Origin: Catonia carolina
Taxonomy: Eukaryota > Arthropoda > Insecta > Hemiptera > Achilidae
DNA length: 64,000 bases
Assembly (NCBI GenBank): GCA_035578175.1
Contig: JAQMRL010000004.1
Span: forward strand, 37,006,901 to 37,070,900
Direction: 5' to 3'
Shown here: positions 20,263 through 30,689 of the stretch, in pieces
How the letters are laid out: each line of letters opens with the position of its first letter
Position numbering within the stretch: position 1 is the first letter of the stretch
Program-made: the position numbers and the translations under genes
Notes under the pieces: generated by a model
What the model was told of the DNA's origin: nothing
Seen by the model: the letters and a program-made list of their open reading frames with translations, nothing else
Databases searched by the model: none

Positions 20263-20715
20263 TATTCAGTAGTTTTTCAAAGTAAACTTACTGCATGCAC
20301 CATTCACGTATGTATATGAGTTTTTAGTACAGAAAAATTAGTACTCCAACTTCCCTCCCACCATTAATTACTCGCTCTCTCTATAACGGAACTCTCTTTA
20401 TAGCGGTGGAACGTCATGGTCCCTTCAATTCTGCTGTAGAGAGATTTTACTGAACGTGAAATAAAAGATTATTATTATTATTTATATTTCGACCACTTAC
20501 ACCTAAGAGGTAGGAATAGGACAACCCAAAAGCAATAAAAATATTATTTTTATAACTTTCTGAAAAGCTACAGCTTTAAAAATTGGCTTGCGCATTCGAT
20601 AAGTGATATTAGGAAAGAAAAAGGAACTTAATTACGATAACTTGCCCCTAAGACGTGTTGTTATTATTTCTGTAGCTTCCGAACATACTATTATTATAAT
20701 ATTTATTTATTATTT

Positions 20716-21099
20716 GCCCATATCAGACCGGTAAATCATTTGCACTCAGTCCAGATTCGTTCCAGGGCTACAAAAATAGTTCTGTTTCTTATCACATGGT
20801 CAGCCAATTAAATGACTGAAGTATTTAAGAACAGAAGAGGTAAATGTGTGAAAGACACTAGTAACTAGTCAGAGTTATTTCCTTTGAAAGTAATGAATTT
20901 CATTATTCAGCCAGACCCTGTGGTGAATGAAGTGAAGGTGCCATTTGCAGAATGGAAAATATGTGCTTATCAGAGAGTCTGGCATGCTGATAAGCACTAT
21001 TTTCAATTCAATGAGGAAGGCATTTGTAAACCTCATCATTCCTCGTTTTACTTAGTAAAGCCTTTAGAGTTCAAACCAGCCTTTCAAAAAAAATTCTTA
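20716..21099 (+). mobile_element. SINE family D, 3' end replaced
   Basis: Near-complete from GCCCATATCAGACCGG to CTTTAGAGTTCAAACCAGCC. It then loses the normal CGGCTGTTGACCTAAACAACAAC end and runs into a copy of Tigger internal sequence. The family frame is open from 20884 or 20893 (MNFIIQPDPVVNEVKV, then FAEWKIC), and a stop appears only in the foreign segment. Codon-level changes from the other copies include Y for F and W for R. Confidence 0.8.
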
Positions 21100-21236
21100 A
21101 AAATTAGTGACACAACATCTAATTAAACCAGCTGTTTGTATCCAAATTTCTTGTTAACTTATTAACCTACATTTTAGGTAAGTAATTTAAATATCTCACT
21201 GTAATCTACTGTATTAAACATTCGTCATAAAGTACT
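21100..21236 (+). repeat. Displaced copy of Tigger internal sequence
   Basis: About 137 bp matching 20110-20262, fused to the broken 3' end of the family D SINE. The order and orientation are the same as in the parent element about 1 kb upstream. Confidence 0.85.
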
Positions 21237-22137
21237 ACAGAGCTGATGACCTAAACACAACAGCTTCCGAAAAATATGTAGGCCTAGTTCTAAAAATCAT
21301 CAATTCTAATAGTAATTTTTATTTACCCAGTCATATTTAAAACACCAATTTTAATAAAGCATCTCCAAAGATAAGACTGCAAGCGCGTAGGCGTAATTGC
21401 TACCTTATAAAATAAAGCTAAATTTCCACATGTCACCAAAATATTTGAGGCAGGACAATAACAAATTTGCAGATGTTCAAATAATCAAACGGATTAAGAA
21501 AATGGTAACAAAATTCTTCTAATATATTTTTACTTACTTGTATACTTGTTATACCATGTATAATACTGAAACACTTTTATGTTCCAGGAAAAATCAATAA
21601 GTAAAATTTACAATAAATTTTCATAAATTAAAAAAAATGTGTGTTTCTTATTTTATAGTAATACATAATAAACACTGAATGTACGATTGTTATAGAAATT
21701 GTCATTTTATCAAACGGTAACAAAAAATTTAGAAAATTATACAGAAAAAGTTGTCGCCATGTTTACTAAAACAATCAGTTTTTATTACAGGCTTAGGTAC
21801 TTCTTATTTAAATTGATTTAACTTGGAAATTGGCAATCCGTTTTATAAAGTAATTGAAATTTGCGTAGTTGTCTGTTGGTAATCAGTGTAAACATGTTCT
21901 GTCTTTTTTTAATAGGTAGCGTTTTAAATAACATTATCTGTTTTGCAAACAACTGTAAATAAATCAGTTAAAATTTTCTTACTGATTAAAAAAGTTTGTA
22001 GTTTTGTAAATTTTCATGGAATTAAAATGCATTAAAAAAGCTGACAAGGGTTTAAGAAAAAAATCTAAAAACATATTACCTACATCGTTTTCTAGAGAAA
22101 GCAACATTTTTTATCTTCTCTATTCTCATGTAAATTT
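21237..22137. other. AT-rich DNA, nothing recognised
   Basis: Begins with ACTACAGAGCTGATGACCTAAACACAACAGC, whose GATGACCTAAACACAACA resembles the missing family D tail, so the 137-bp insert may lie inside that SINE. The rest is blank. Confidence 0.4.
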
Positions 22138-22992
22138 ATAGGGAAGGAAAGTATTGTTTTCATGTCGATTTTCGAAATTAAGTTTTCACCGGATACACAC
22201 TTTTTTCAGCCCCCTTGGAATAATAAAACACGTTTTTAGCTATTGGTACGTGTGTGTACAAATATCTTAAGATATGAATAACGTACGAAGTTAAAACTTA
22301 AAACTTAAGTTAAGTTACAGGACCCGATATGAATACTTTCATCGAAATCGGTCAACCGGAAGGAGTAGTATATTCGTGCGATTTTTCATTTTTTTGCGAT
22401 TTTCTAAAAAATGGCTGCCACGATTGTTTTTTGACGTCACATATACGTCTGATGAAATTCTTTCGGGGGGAGGGCTATCCTCTCGTGATAAAAAATGTTT
22501 TTTTAAAGATTGCAACCTTAATATGCAATTTAGAGCAAAAGTGTAAAAAATTAAATTTGTAGAACATTTAAAAATCTACAACTTTTATTTCAAACACGTA
22601 TTTGTGCAACGCTTAAGTTAAGCGTCAATAATGATTTTTTGTATTTTTTCATCAAAATCGGTAAAAAATAGGATTTTTTAAATATTGCGACAAAGTATGT
22701 ACTTCACGATAAAATTGTGTACAATTTAAGTTATATTAAATAAAAGAAATTCTGCAATTGTTATTTCAAGCAAATTTTTCTACAGAGCCTAGTTTTGCGT
22801 CAATTAGTGATTTTTTTGTATTTTTAAAATCTACAGGGGTTGTTTTCATTTTGTGTCATTCACTCATGATTAAAATAAGGTTATGTTTTTCTTTTAGATT
22901 GTTTACTAATGATTAAACATAGGTTAAAGATTTTGATTATTTCCATTGGCAGGAAAAAGTCGTCTGAGTGCTTCACATTCTTTTTTTTCTAA
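22138..22992 (+). repeat. Repeat family E, long copy
   Basis: Starts with ATAGGGAAGGAAAGTATTG and GTCGATTTTCGAAATTAAG. It passes CGAAATCGGTCAACCGGAAG, several degenerate internal blocks built on CGGTAAAAAATAGGATTTTT ... TTAGCGTCAATTAGTGATTTT, and ends GGCAGGAAAAAGTCGTCTG with TGCTTCACATTC. Non-coding. The 77-codon frame at 22329-22562 is not conserved in other copies. Confidence 0.75.
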
Positions 22993-23069
22993 TGAAGATA
23001 TTCTAAGTTTTTATGAGTATTTAAACTAACTAATGCAATACTTAATAGTCTACAAATATATTTTTTGAG

Positions 23070-23100
23070 TGGTACATCGACATCGACACCGGCATCGACT
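23070..23100. repeat. Short (ACATCG)n-like tract
   Basis: TACATCGACATCGACACCGGCATCGACTG, an imperfect hexamer run. Confidence 0.6.
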
Positions 23101-23251
23101 GTTAAGGACAACTTATTGACTACTTTGAGTTTGAAATGTTTTGTATTATTTAATTATTTAAAATTAATTTAAGTAATTTGGTTACTTCTAGATCCTAGCT
23201 GGGAATTGATAGGGAAACTTTAGAAGAACAGTCAGTATATTGCAGGAATTG

Positions 23252-23935
23252 GTCATTTCAGAAATCCCATAAATCAAAATAACTAAATTTGGAAAAATTA
23301 AAAACTGGTAATTTATTGTTTCAATAAAAACAAATATTAAAAAATATAATTTGTTCAGAGGGTTGTTCCCTTTAACAAAAAATATTTACTTTTGTCTTTT
23401 TAAAGATAAACCACATTTTTAAAAAGAAAAAAATTTAGATTTATTGTGTTTCTAAAATAAATTGGAGTAAAATGCTAACTGTATTGTTTTTTGTAAAATA
23501 TATTGTTAGACTAGAAGAAAATTGTGTTGTGCATTACTATTCATTAATTTATTTCACTAGTTTACATTAGTGATTAAAAAAGCTTTTTGGAATAATAAAA
23601 ACTGAAATTCTTAATTTTAAGAAAGAAAAATGTTGCTTTTCAGGACTATTCACGTTCTTCGTCGTCGTCACAAACTGTAGTTATCTCCCTTAAAAAGATT
23701 TTTGCATGAAAAATTTGTATAGCGTTTTCAACTAGAAAGTAGTTTTCAAAAGATCCACTTTCGTTTTTTAATTGGAAGAAAACATGCTTTAGGATAACCC
23801 TTTTCTTAGTGTTATATTGCTTAAGGAATGCCAGACTTGTGATTTTTGTAAGAATGATGTGTTTACTTTTAGTTAGTTCAAAAATGGACTAAAGAAAAAT
23901 AGTACAATTGTGACTTATGGGCTTTCTGAAATGAC
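23252..23935 (-). mobile_element. MITE family F, complete copy
   Basis: Terminal inverted repeats GTCATTTCAGAAATCCCATAA / GTCATTTCAGAAAGCCCATAA (reverse) bound 684 bp. Other copies: 41986-42654 and 47161-48505 in opposite orientation. Shared internal landmark, read here in reverse: CTATACAAATTTTTCATGCAAAAATC and CGTGAATAGTCCTGAAAAG. No transposase. Target duplication unclear, so the superfamily is unknown. Confidence 0.75.
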
Positions 23936-24913
23936 TGATTCTCTAATAATACATTACTGCACCACAGAGGAAATTCTTCTGATATACTTAAGTTCTTCAC
24001 TTGTGAATGCAACTATATCTTTCTACACAAATTTGCGGCTTTCTTTAGAGTAAACTGAATAAAAGTATCTAGAACCGGTTTAGATTACCGGGCTAAAACT
24101 GGAAAATTTTCTTTACATCGTAAACGTTTCAAAGCATTTGTATTTTTTTAGTATGAAGAAGTTGATGCGGTTAATTTTATTATAAAATAAAAGTTTGAAT
24201 GTATATATAATTTGAGAATAATTACTTTTTTAATGAAAAATCGTTTAAAGAACGCATAATTAAAGGAAAAATCAATTATCAAAGTAGATGACAGAAGGGA
24301 GGATTTTATTTAAGGATATGCTGTTTAAACTTGTTAATATTATCTAAAAACTGTAAACCAGCTGTAACAAATTTTGTTAACATATTTACAGCGGTGGGTT
24401 TGTTTACAGATTATCTAACTAAATAAACAAGAAATGTTAACTTAAGGGGTCAGTTTTAAGTTTTTGTTAAAGTTGTAAAACAAATTAAAAAACTGTTCTT
24501 ACAAAATAGATAAAAAAATTATAATGTAAATAAGCTACAACGTATTTCAGGGTCATTTATCTGACCTGTAATATGCGTGTTTCCCGAGGGTGAATGTGTG
24601 CGTCCTTGATTAGGGCGGCTAATCCCAACCCCTCAGTGACCGTTTCCTTGCCGAGAGAAGCGCCACATCCCATCCATCCAGCAGAACACGCGCTTTGTTG
24701 TGCACTGACCAATCGCCATTAATACCAACATTTGTTTCTATTCGTAGAAAAATTACCAACTCTTGGTAAAATATCCCTTTTTCACTGAAATTTATTAATG
24801 AAAATTCTACTAAATTATTTCCTTTTCGATTAAAGTGGTAGTTTTCTATCTGTGATGAATTCGATTGTACACTTTGTATTATTATTGCGTGAATGTTAAC
24901 TTTTAATAACAGG
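23936..24913. other. Mostly blank, one GC-rich patch
   Basis: Positions 24560-24720 are clearly richer in GC than the surroundings (GATTAGGGCGGCTAATCCCA, CCTTGCCGAGAGAAGCGCCA, AACACGCGCTTTGTTG) and contain an inverted CCAAT context (ACTGACCAATCGCC). There is no long frame. It could be a decayed exon, a promoter or a repeat end. The rest is AT-rich and featureless. Confidence 0.35.
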
Positions 24914-25279
24914 TTGTTGTAGTTTGTTTAGAGGTTTTACTAAGTAAAACGAGAAGTGAGGTGGTTTACTATTGCCTTCCTCACTGAGTGGAAAAGTATG
25001 CTTATCAGCATGCCGGGCTTTCTGAAAAGCACATATTTTCCACTCTGCAAATGACACCTTCACATCATTCACCACAGGGTCTTGCTGTATAATGAAATTC
25101 ATTACTTCCAGAGGAGATGACTCTGATTAGTGTATTTTACACGTCTACCTCTTCTGTTCTTAAATGATTCAGTCATTTAATTGGCTGACCATGTGATAAG
25201 AAACCGAACTATTAATTTTAGCCCTGCAAATAACAGATTGAGTGTAAATAATTTGACACTCCACCTGTCTGTTATGGGA
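24914..25279 (-). mobile_element. SINE family D with open family frame
   Basis: Minus-strand copy from TATGGGAAATAATAATAG (right) to the 3' part TTTAGAGGTTTTACTAAG. The last 15-20 bp are degenerate. The frame from 25102 reads MNFIIQQDPVVNDVKVSFAE, then WKICAFQKARHADKHTFPLS, and stays open through YLVKPL into flanking DNA. This makes it one of the two best-preserved frames of the family in this window. Confidence 0.85.
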
Positions 25280-25352
25280 AATAATAATAGTTATCAATTT
25301 AAAAAAAAACAAAAACACTAATGTTCGATTTAAATCCAAAGTACAAAATAAA

Positions 25353-25392
25353 GTAACCCGGAAAGTCCGGGTTCGATTCCCGACTAGGGCCT
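25353..25392 (+). mobile_element. tRNA-like B-box fragment of a SINE
   Basis: CCGGAAAGTCCGGGTTCGATTCCCGACTAGGGCC carries a B-box (GGTTCGATTCC) and a T-arm-like stem but no acceptor stem or A-box. Probably a family B scrap, not a tRNA gene. Confidence 0.5.
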
Positions 25393-25729
25393 CTAAATTA
25401 CTACAATTGTAAACCACCGTTCCAATCTCATAATCCACTGTAGTCGCTAATGACCAAGCTGTTGATGTGACTTCTATTGCAGTAAATAATCTGGTCTGAA
25501 ACATTCCCATAACTTTCCCTTATTAATTTAAAAATGAAAAATATAACCTATTATTAACCGTAAGTATAAAATATAAAATGAAAATATAACTTAATTTTAA
25601 ACACAAGTGAAAGACACTAAATGAAGATCAATCTGTAGGACGCTTAACTAGGTTGTGTAGAAAAACTGTTTTAAATAAAAGTTACAGGTTTTTTTTTCAT
25701 TTTCTATATCTTTGATTGTATATACATTG

Positions 25730-26470
25730 TTTTTCATAAAATAGAAACTAAGACCGCACTCTTAAAAATCCCACTTTTACCGATTTTGATGAGCAAAAAC
25801 AGAAAATCACTAATTGACGCTAAACTAAGAGTTTTAGAAAAAAAAGTTAAACAAAAATGGTAGGTTTCTTAATTTTCTACAAATTTGATTATATGTTTTT
25901 TTCCCTAAAATGCATATTAACGCCGCAATCTTTTTACCACAAAAATTATTAACCGCAAAAATTGTTTTTACCACGAAAATATAAAACCCGTTTTTACAGG
26001 TGTACCAACATTTCAACTCTGTAAAGAACTTAGCATACCAAGGTACGCGTCATTTACGGATCATGTTGTTTTTCTAGGCTCAGCCCACTCGCGAGTTTCA
26101 GCAGATATGGCACTTACTTAATGTAGTAAAAAAGGAATTTTTAAAAAATTCTTAGGAGCCGTTTTTGAGAAAATCCAAAGAAGTGAAAAATCGTCAAATA
26201 ATCTACTACTTTCGGTCGACCGATTTTAGTGTAAATGTTCTGGTTGGGTCCCCTCGTAGTACCTAACTTATATTCCAAGTTTAAACTTCGTACGCTATTC
26301 CGTTCTTGAAATATTTAGTTTACACACAGCTACATTCACAGACCAATCGCAAAAAAAAGTTTTTTTTGGGTTCAGGTGGCCTGAAGACGAGTATTTTCGG
26401 TGAAAACTTGATTTTAGAAAAATCGAAATAAAAACAATAGGTTGTACTTCCTTCCCTATATATTCATATA
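25730..26470 (-). repeat. Repeat family E, minus-strand copy
   Basis: Landmarks in reverse: ATCACTAATTGACGCTAAAC (about 25807), TGCATATTAACGCCGCAATC (about 25911), TCGGTCGACCGATTTTAGTG (about 26212), ACCAATCGCAAAAAAAAG (about 26340), and the start CTTCCTTCCCTATATATTC (about 26450). About 740 bp. The GT-rich tract seen in the 54-kb copy is absent. Confidence 0.75.
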
Positions 26471-26594
26471 GTGTAAGACAAAGTAAAAAATAAATCAACG
26501 GAACATTTCTTTTATAACGACTGTTAAACCATAAATCCTTGTTTTGATTTTCTTCTTGTATCCGGAATATGTGTCTCGTTGGTTTTATCGTTAT

Positions 26595-26757
26595 TTTTAA
26601 GTCGCATCAACAATTTGGTTATTAGCGACTACATAGGGTTGAGGAACGATGTGTTTGAACTTGTAATAATTTTTCCAGACCCTGGCCGGGAATCGAACCC
26701 GGAACCTCCGCTTTGTAGCTTAACAGTCAAACCACTAGGCTACCGAGGTGGCCAGTT
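26595..26757 (-). mobile_element. SINE family B, well preserved
   Basis: On the minus strand the head TGGCCACCTCGGTAGCCTAG with TGGTTTGACTG gives an A-box-like TAGCCTAGTGG. GGTTCGATTCCCGGCC is a perfect B-box. The tail on the plus strand is AAGTCGCATCAACAATTTGG / TTAGCGACTACATAGGG. The cloverleaf-like head could fold, but the element continues into a SINE body and has no separate terminator. Confidence 0.85.
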
Positions 26758-27589
26758 CACTATTAGATTGTTAAAGTAGAAATAAATAATCGTTGGCTGT
26801 ATTTTTTTACTAAGATTTAGTGAAATGTGTAATAAACCAAAAACATTTAGGCTTACTTTTTACTTTTGTGCGTCTTCACAAGTTCTGTTTTCTTATAATT
26901 TAGAATAAATTTTCTAATAAGTTAGTTCTAGTTTCTTATTAGTTATATTTGTGATATTGTAACATTTTGTTAATGCGTCAATTTTCATCAATTCACGGTG
27001 AATAATGATGGGCTATAAAAAAATAAGTAGAATAGAAAATTGTTTGAATTTTTCTTTCTAATATTTACTGATCGTAATCTGCAGAAAAATCATTTCAAAA
27101 CCTCAGAAATATTTAAATCTTTCCTGATTTAAAAGATAAGTAGTAAAGAGTTAATTTACATTATATTAAATTTATTATTAATCTGTGTAGTTTTCCTCAA
27201 TAGAAAATTAAGAAAACCTACCGTATTAAGATTATTCTATGTTATTATGTTATTATGTTATTATTCATGTTGCTTCTTCATGGATATTTAATAATTTATT
27301 ACGTACTCTTTTGTATTATGAACATTGTTAGCGATACAGAGAAAAAATCGATTAATGAATTGATTAGGATTATTTTGGAATAACAAAATTATAATTTTAA
27401 GCGATTTTGCTACAAAAGTTTACAAAAAGAAAAAAATTGTTTTTTAACTACAGGGATTATGCAATTTTCGTGATTTCATGCACAGCTAATTTATCCCATT
27501 ATATTCGATTTATATTCGGAACTCCAGGAATTCAGGAATTTTTTGTTGTAGTTGCTACTTTGCGCAGATTTTATTGTCGTTTTTTTGCA
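26758..27589. other. AT-rich DNA with a short (ATGTTATT)n tract
   Basis: Positions 27234-27266 repeat ATGTTATT four times. No supported frame. The first half of the 27407-27799 frame is unrelated sequence. Confidence 0.45.
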
Positions 27590-28085
27590 TTCCAAACAAC
27601 AAGCCTTTTAATCCAATCAATCGCCCTCCTGGAGGACTCTAATGGTCATCCCCTCCAATACTCCTCTCATCCATTGCTTCGCTGGGCTTCCTCCTTCCCT
27701 TCTTTAGTACCTTGGAGTCCAGTTCCTTTTTCTGTAGGGGCTCCTTTATTCATTCATCGACACATGTCAATACAACATCGTCTTTCATTTTTTATCTAAT
27801 ACATTGTTTAGCTTTCCTATTTTTCCCCAGATTGCATCATTTCTCCAGATCAGATAACTTCTTCTCCAGAAGTTGATCTGCACGGCTGCAATCATTCTAT
27901 TATTCCGTTCAGGTAATTTTCATTTTTCTGCACAGAACACCAGAATGCTTACTGTATGACACTTCAAATCCTTTCCTTTGTTTTGATTCGAATTTTCTTG
28001 AACCACAAAACGGAATTTGACATCTGTGTCACTGCTCTTACGTATGCCACTCTGCTTATTATTTCCCTTTGGTTGTACCACTCAT
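27590..28085 (-). pseudogene. RTE-like LINE, ORF2 C-terminal region
   Basis: Minus-strand pieces in order: NQREIISRVAYVRAVTQMSN followed by LWFKKIRIKTKERI (about 28085-27985), RNNRMIAAVQINFWRRSYLI (about 27895), and near 27660 REGGSPAKQWMRGVLEGM followed by QEGDWLD. These match the post-RT tail of RTE-like insect LINEs, which reads 'I.R...A......L....K..' then 'M.A.E..F.RR' then 'GRP...W...V...M...GL.EGDW.DR..W'. Several frameshifts and stops, and no RT catalytic box. Confidence 0.65.
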
Positions 28086-28300
28086 TAGACCATTCAGGAA
28101 ATAATATGATATAAAAATAAATTTCACCAATTCTTATTTTTTTAATTTATTTATATGGTTCAATTTTCTAGAAAAAATTTGATAGGCACTGATCTGTCTT
28201 TGTTGTAGACATCTACAGTATCTTGAACTTTTAAATTAATCTATTCCTTCTTACTGTGATTGGCCACGAAACAAAAACGCAAAATATCACTAAAACATAA

Positions 28301-28477
28301 GCCGGCCGCATTGGCGTAGTTGGTAACGTGCTCGCCTCTCATCATGCGGTCTTGGGTTCGAATCCCATTCAGGCACCGCATATTTTGATATGTTACAAAA
28401 AATAATTTCATCCTTCACCGTCTGCATTAGCAGTAATTGCATAACAGTCGGACGTTAAACCAAAAAAAAAAAACATA
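28301..28477 (+). mobile_element. SINE family A, complete, with 12-bp TSD
   Basis: The head GCCGGCCGCATTGGCGTAGT continues to an A-box (TGGCGTAGTTGG). The B-box is GGTTCGAATCC (in CTTGGGTTCGAATCCCATTC). The body includes TTCATCCTTCACCGTCTGCA and the tail TAACAGTCGGACGTTAAACC plus an A-run. ACTAAAACATAA occurs on both sides (28289-28300 and 28478-28489), a 12-bp target duplication that shows LINE-type retroposition. Confidence 0.92.
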
Positions 28478-28489
28478 ACTAAAACATAA

Positions 28490-28910
28490 ATGGAAAAAAA
28501 TCACTGAAAATCTTACGCAATAATTATATTTAATTACCAATAAATTTTCACATGCGTTGATTATGCTAATTATGTATCAAAATACCAATTTCGGTTCAAG
28601 TTGAGTGAAATATGAAATGCATTTAATTAGAAAATAGTAGAAAAATTAATAAATATAAATTGAAAGGTGCAGACAGACTGGGAACACAACTTTACATTAC
28701 TTTAAGCCGGAGTTCATTAAATTACTTTGCATCCCGCATCTAAAAAGCTACTATCACCTATCTTGCCAATCGTCCTCCTTTGTCCCTTGTAGCGAACAAA
28801 TTTAAAAAGAATTATAGTATATTATGAAAGTCAGAAATTTTAGCCATTCTTTATTTTACCGTTTATCTGTGAAAACCATATGTTTTTATAAAAAATATCT
28901 ACAACTGCTG
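28490..28910. other. Nothing recognised
   Basis: AT-rich DNA without shared repeats or frames. Confidence 0.45.
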
Positions 28911-28959
28911 TCACCGGATGGCGACATTAAGTGCCGAGTTGAAACCTTTACTTTCCGGT

Positions 28960-28975
28960 GGCCCTGAAAAGGGCC
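28960..28975 (-). terminator. Histone-type 3' stem-loop (left arm)
   Basis: GGCCCTTTTCAGGGCC is a perfect 6-bp stem with a TTTC loop, preceded by TTAAAC and followed by ACCGG. It conforms to the consensus GGYYYTTYTCARRRCC. No purine-rich downstream element is obvious. Confidence 0.6.
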
Positions 28976-29391
28976 GTTTAAACGGTGGTCGTCTTAGCGA
29001 AGCGTCGGTAGTAGTCATCGTGGCGGTCAAGGGGCTGCGTGACACGACGTGCCGTTGTCTAGCGGAGACGTCATCTGCTTCCCTTGCAGTAGTGCGTTGA
29101 TGGCTGCTTCGTCGGATCCGGTGGGCGTAAGGCTCGGTCGAGGGACCGCTGTGGGCATTGCTCGCGGTAGCGGGCAATGGCGGTTCCGGTCGACGGCTTA
29201 CGGTGTCGGGTCGGCGAGCGGGAGCATTATCTTCTCTCTTGCGGGGTCGTCGATGAGTCTTCGGTGGAGTGCGGTAGCTGTGTGCCGATGTAGGAAGTTT
29301 CGTCGATGCTGTAGAGTAACGTGGAATCGAATTTCTCCGGGCTCAGTGATGCCTTTTTCAGGGCCATCAACCGGCGGACATACACATAAAC

Positions 29392-29407
29392 GGCTCTTTT
29401 CAGGGCC
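29392..29407 (+). terminator. Histone-type 3' stem-loop (right arm)
   Basis: GGCTCTTTTCAGGGCC, with a T-G pair in the stem, is preceded by ATAAAC and followed by ACCAAAC, close to the canonical ACCCA flank. A degenerate partner (GCCTTTTTCAGGGCC) sits 27 bp upstream. Confidence 0.6.
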
Positions 29408-29497
29408 ACCAAACAGTAAACGTTTAAATCCGGTGATACTGCGTTAAAAATAATTAATTTTTTGGCAACCTAGTAAATTTCTCAATAATTAATGCCT

Positions 29498-29890
29498 CAG
29501 GAATATTGAGGCATTTGAGATGTGGTGCTATAGGAGAATGTTGAGAGTGTTATGGACTGAGAGAGTGACACATGTGGATGTATGTTGAGAATGGGTAAGG
29601 AGTGTAAATTGGTGAGGACTATAAAGAGAAGAAAACTGGAATATCTGAGCCATGTTATGAGAGGAGATAAGTATTCATTACTGAGGCGTATTCTCAAAGG
29701 AAAGATTAAGGGAAAAAGAAGTGTTGGGCGTAGAAGACTTTCCTGGCTGCGAAACCTGAGGGATTGGTACGAGTAAAGTTCGGCGGAGCTGTTCAGAGCC
29801 GTGGTCGACAAGATTCCAGATCGGTATGATTTCCAACTTCCGATACGGGAGAGAACCGAAAGAAGGAGAGAACCTAATAAAAATTCAACA
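29498..29890 (+). pseudogene. RTE-like LINE, ORF2 C-terminus
   Basis: The frame starts EAFEMWCYRRMLRVLWTERV. After one shift near 29580 it runs 64 codons: LRMGKECKLVRTIKRRKLEY, then LSHVMRGDKYSLLRRILKGK, a basic GKRSVGRRRLSWLRNLRDW, and a stop. This is the very common tail of insect RTE-like ORF2 proteins ('RRMLR..W.DRV.N..VL...G.E..L..TIK.RKL.YLGH..R...Y.LL..I..GKI.GKR..GRR..SWL.NLR.W'). A further trace follows the stop (ELFRAVVDKIPD). 5'-truncated, as usual for LINEs. Confidence 0.85.
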
Positions 29891-30689
29891 TTATAGTTTT
29901 TAAAATAATGATAATTTGTCAATACAGTTTAATTTTGTTAATTATAGAAGTGCTCGAATTTTAACCGGTCGGTATATTTTTTACTAAACAGTGTTTAATG
30001 ATCTTAAAAACGAAAAATGTGACACCTTAAGCAAATACTGAACGACTTTACAAAAAAACTTAAGATTTTAAAATCTATATACATCAACTTTAATTATATC
30101 AGCAGCTTTTTATGATCGTTAAGTTTGCAACAATCTTTATTCAAATAACATTTTAAACGTACAAAGTTGTTTGGTACATCATTTTATAATTTTATGTTTA
30201 TTTTAGAACTATTTGAATTTTGATTGATAGAGTTTGTCGTTCAATTTTAAAGTTTGAAGTTTTATGAGTTTTTATTAAACTGTGTATTTTTTAATATGTT
30301 TATGTGTCTAAAAAAGAATACTTAATTTATATACTACCACAACTTGTTTACTTAATGAACGTTTTCAAAAAAACCACTGACTATAAGACTTTAAACTTAA
30401 AACGAAAACATTTAAATAGCAACATGATTAGTTAAAAGTAAAAGATAAATAAAACCAATAATCGAATTCACATTAGCGTTCAATTTATTTATTTAAATAT
30501 TTATAAGTTCACAGAACGGTTCACTATAATAGAAGGGAAATTAACCTTAAAAGTAAATAAAATTTAAAAGAAATCAATAAAGGCTATATTATTTAGAGAA
30601 ATTTCTCCTATTATAGAATTTATATTTGTACACAACACCCTCTCATGTTTATTGTTCGCGTTATACCTTCTCCCCACATTTTCTTGGTG
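29891..30689. other. AT-rich DNA, nothing recognised
   Basis: No frames or shared repeats could be supported. Confidence 0.45.

Larger units (their letters stand above)
19429..20452 (+). mobile_element. pogo/Tigger-type DNA transposon, internally deleted
   Basis: The left end AAGTAAAATCTCTCTATTG and, on the reverse strand, the right end CAGTAAAATCTCTCTACAG form TIRs. Inside both ends lie further CTCTCT...AGCGG motifs (TCTCTCTATAGCGG near 19545, CTCTTTATAGCGG near 20393), as in pogo/Tigger elements whose sub-terminal sequence mimics 'AGCGG' blocks. A TA precedes the left end, but the right flank is AA, so the target duplication is not intact. About 1.02 kb. It retains only the C-terminal part of the transposase. 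Confidence 0.8.
28911..29437. repeat. GC-rich island with inverted histone-stem-loop arms
   Basis: A 527-bp block far richer in GC than its neighbours begins CACCGGAT and ends ATCCGGTG. Both arms, read inward, contain TTTACT, then 5-6 bases, then TGGCCCTGAAAAG(G/A)GCCGTTT. Read outward these are GGCCCTTTTCAGGGCC (minus strand, 28960-28975) and GGCTCTTTTCAGGGCC (plus strand, 29392-29407), each preceded by AAAC and followed by ACC. That is the form of the metazoan replication-dependent histone mRNA 3' stem-loop. A third, degraded version is at 29351-29365. Reading frames of 130 and 88 codons inside show no resemblance to H1, H2A, H2B, H3 or H4. The block may be a mobile element that captured histone 3' ends, or a remnant of divergent histone genes. 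Confidence 0.6.

Noticed and set aside
28301..28375. Genuine tRNA genes at SINE heads (also 25353, 26680, 30700, 62230)
   Set aside because: A- and B-boxes are present, but acceptor stems do not pair and the sequence runs into SINE bodies and tails.
29049..29447. 132-codon frame inside the GC-rich island as a histone
   Set aside because: None of the core histone signature sequences is present in any frame of either strand.
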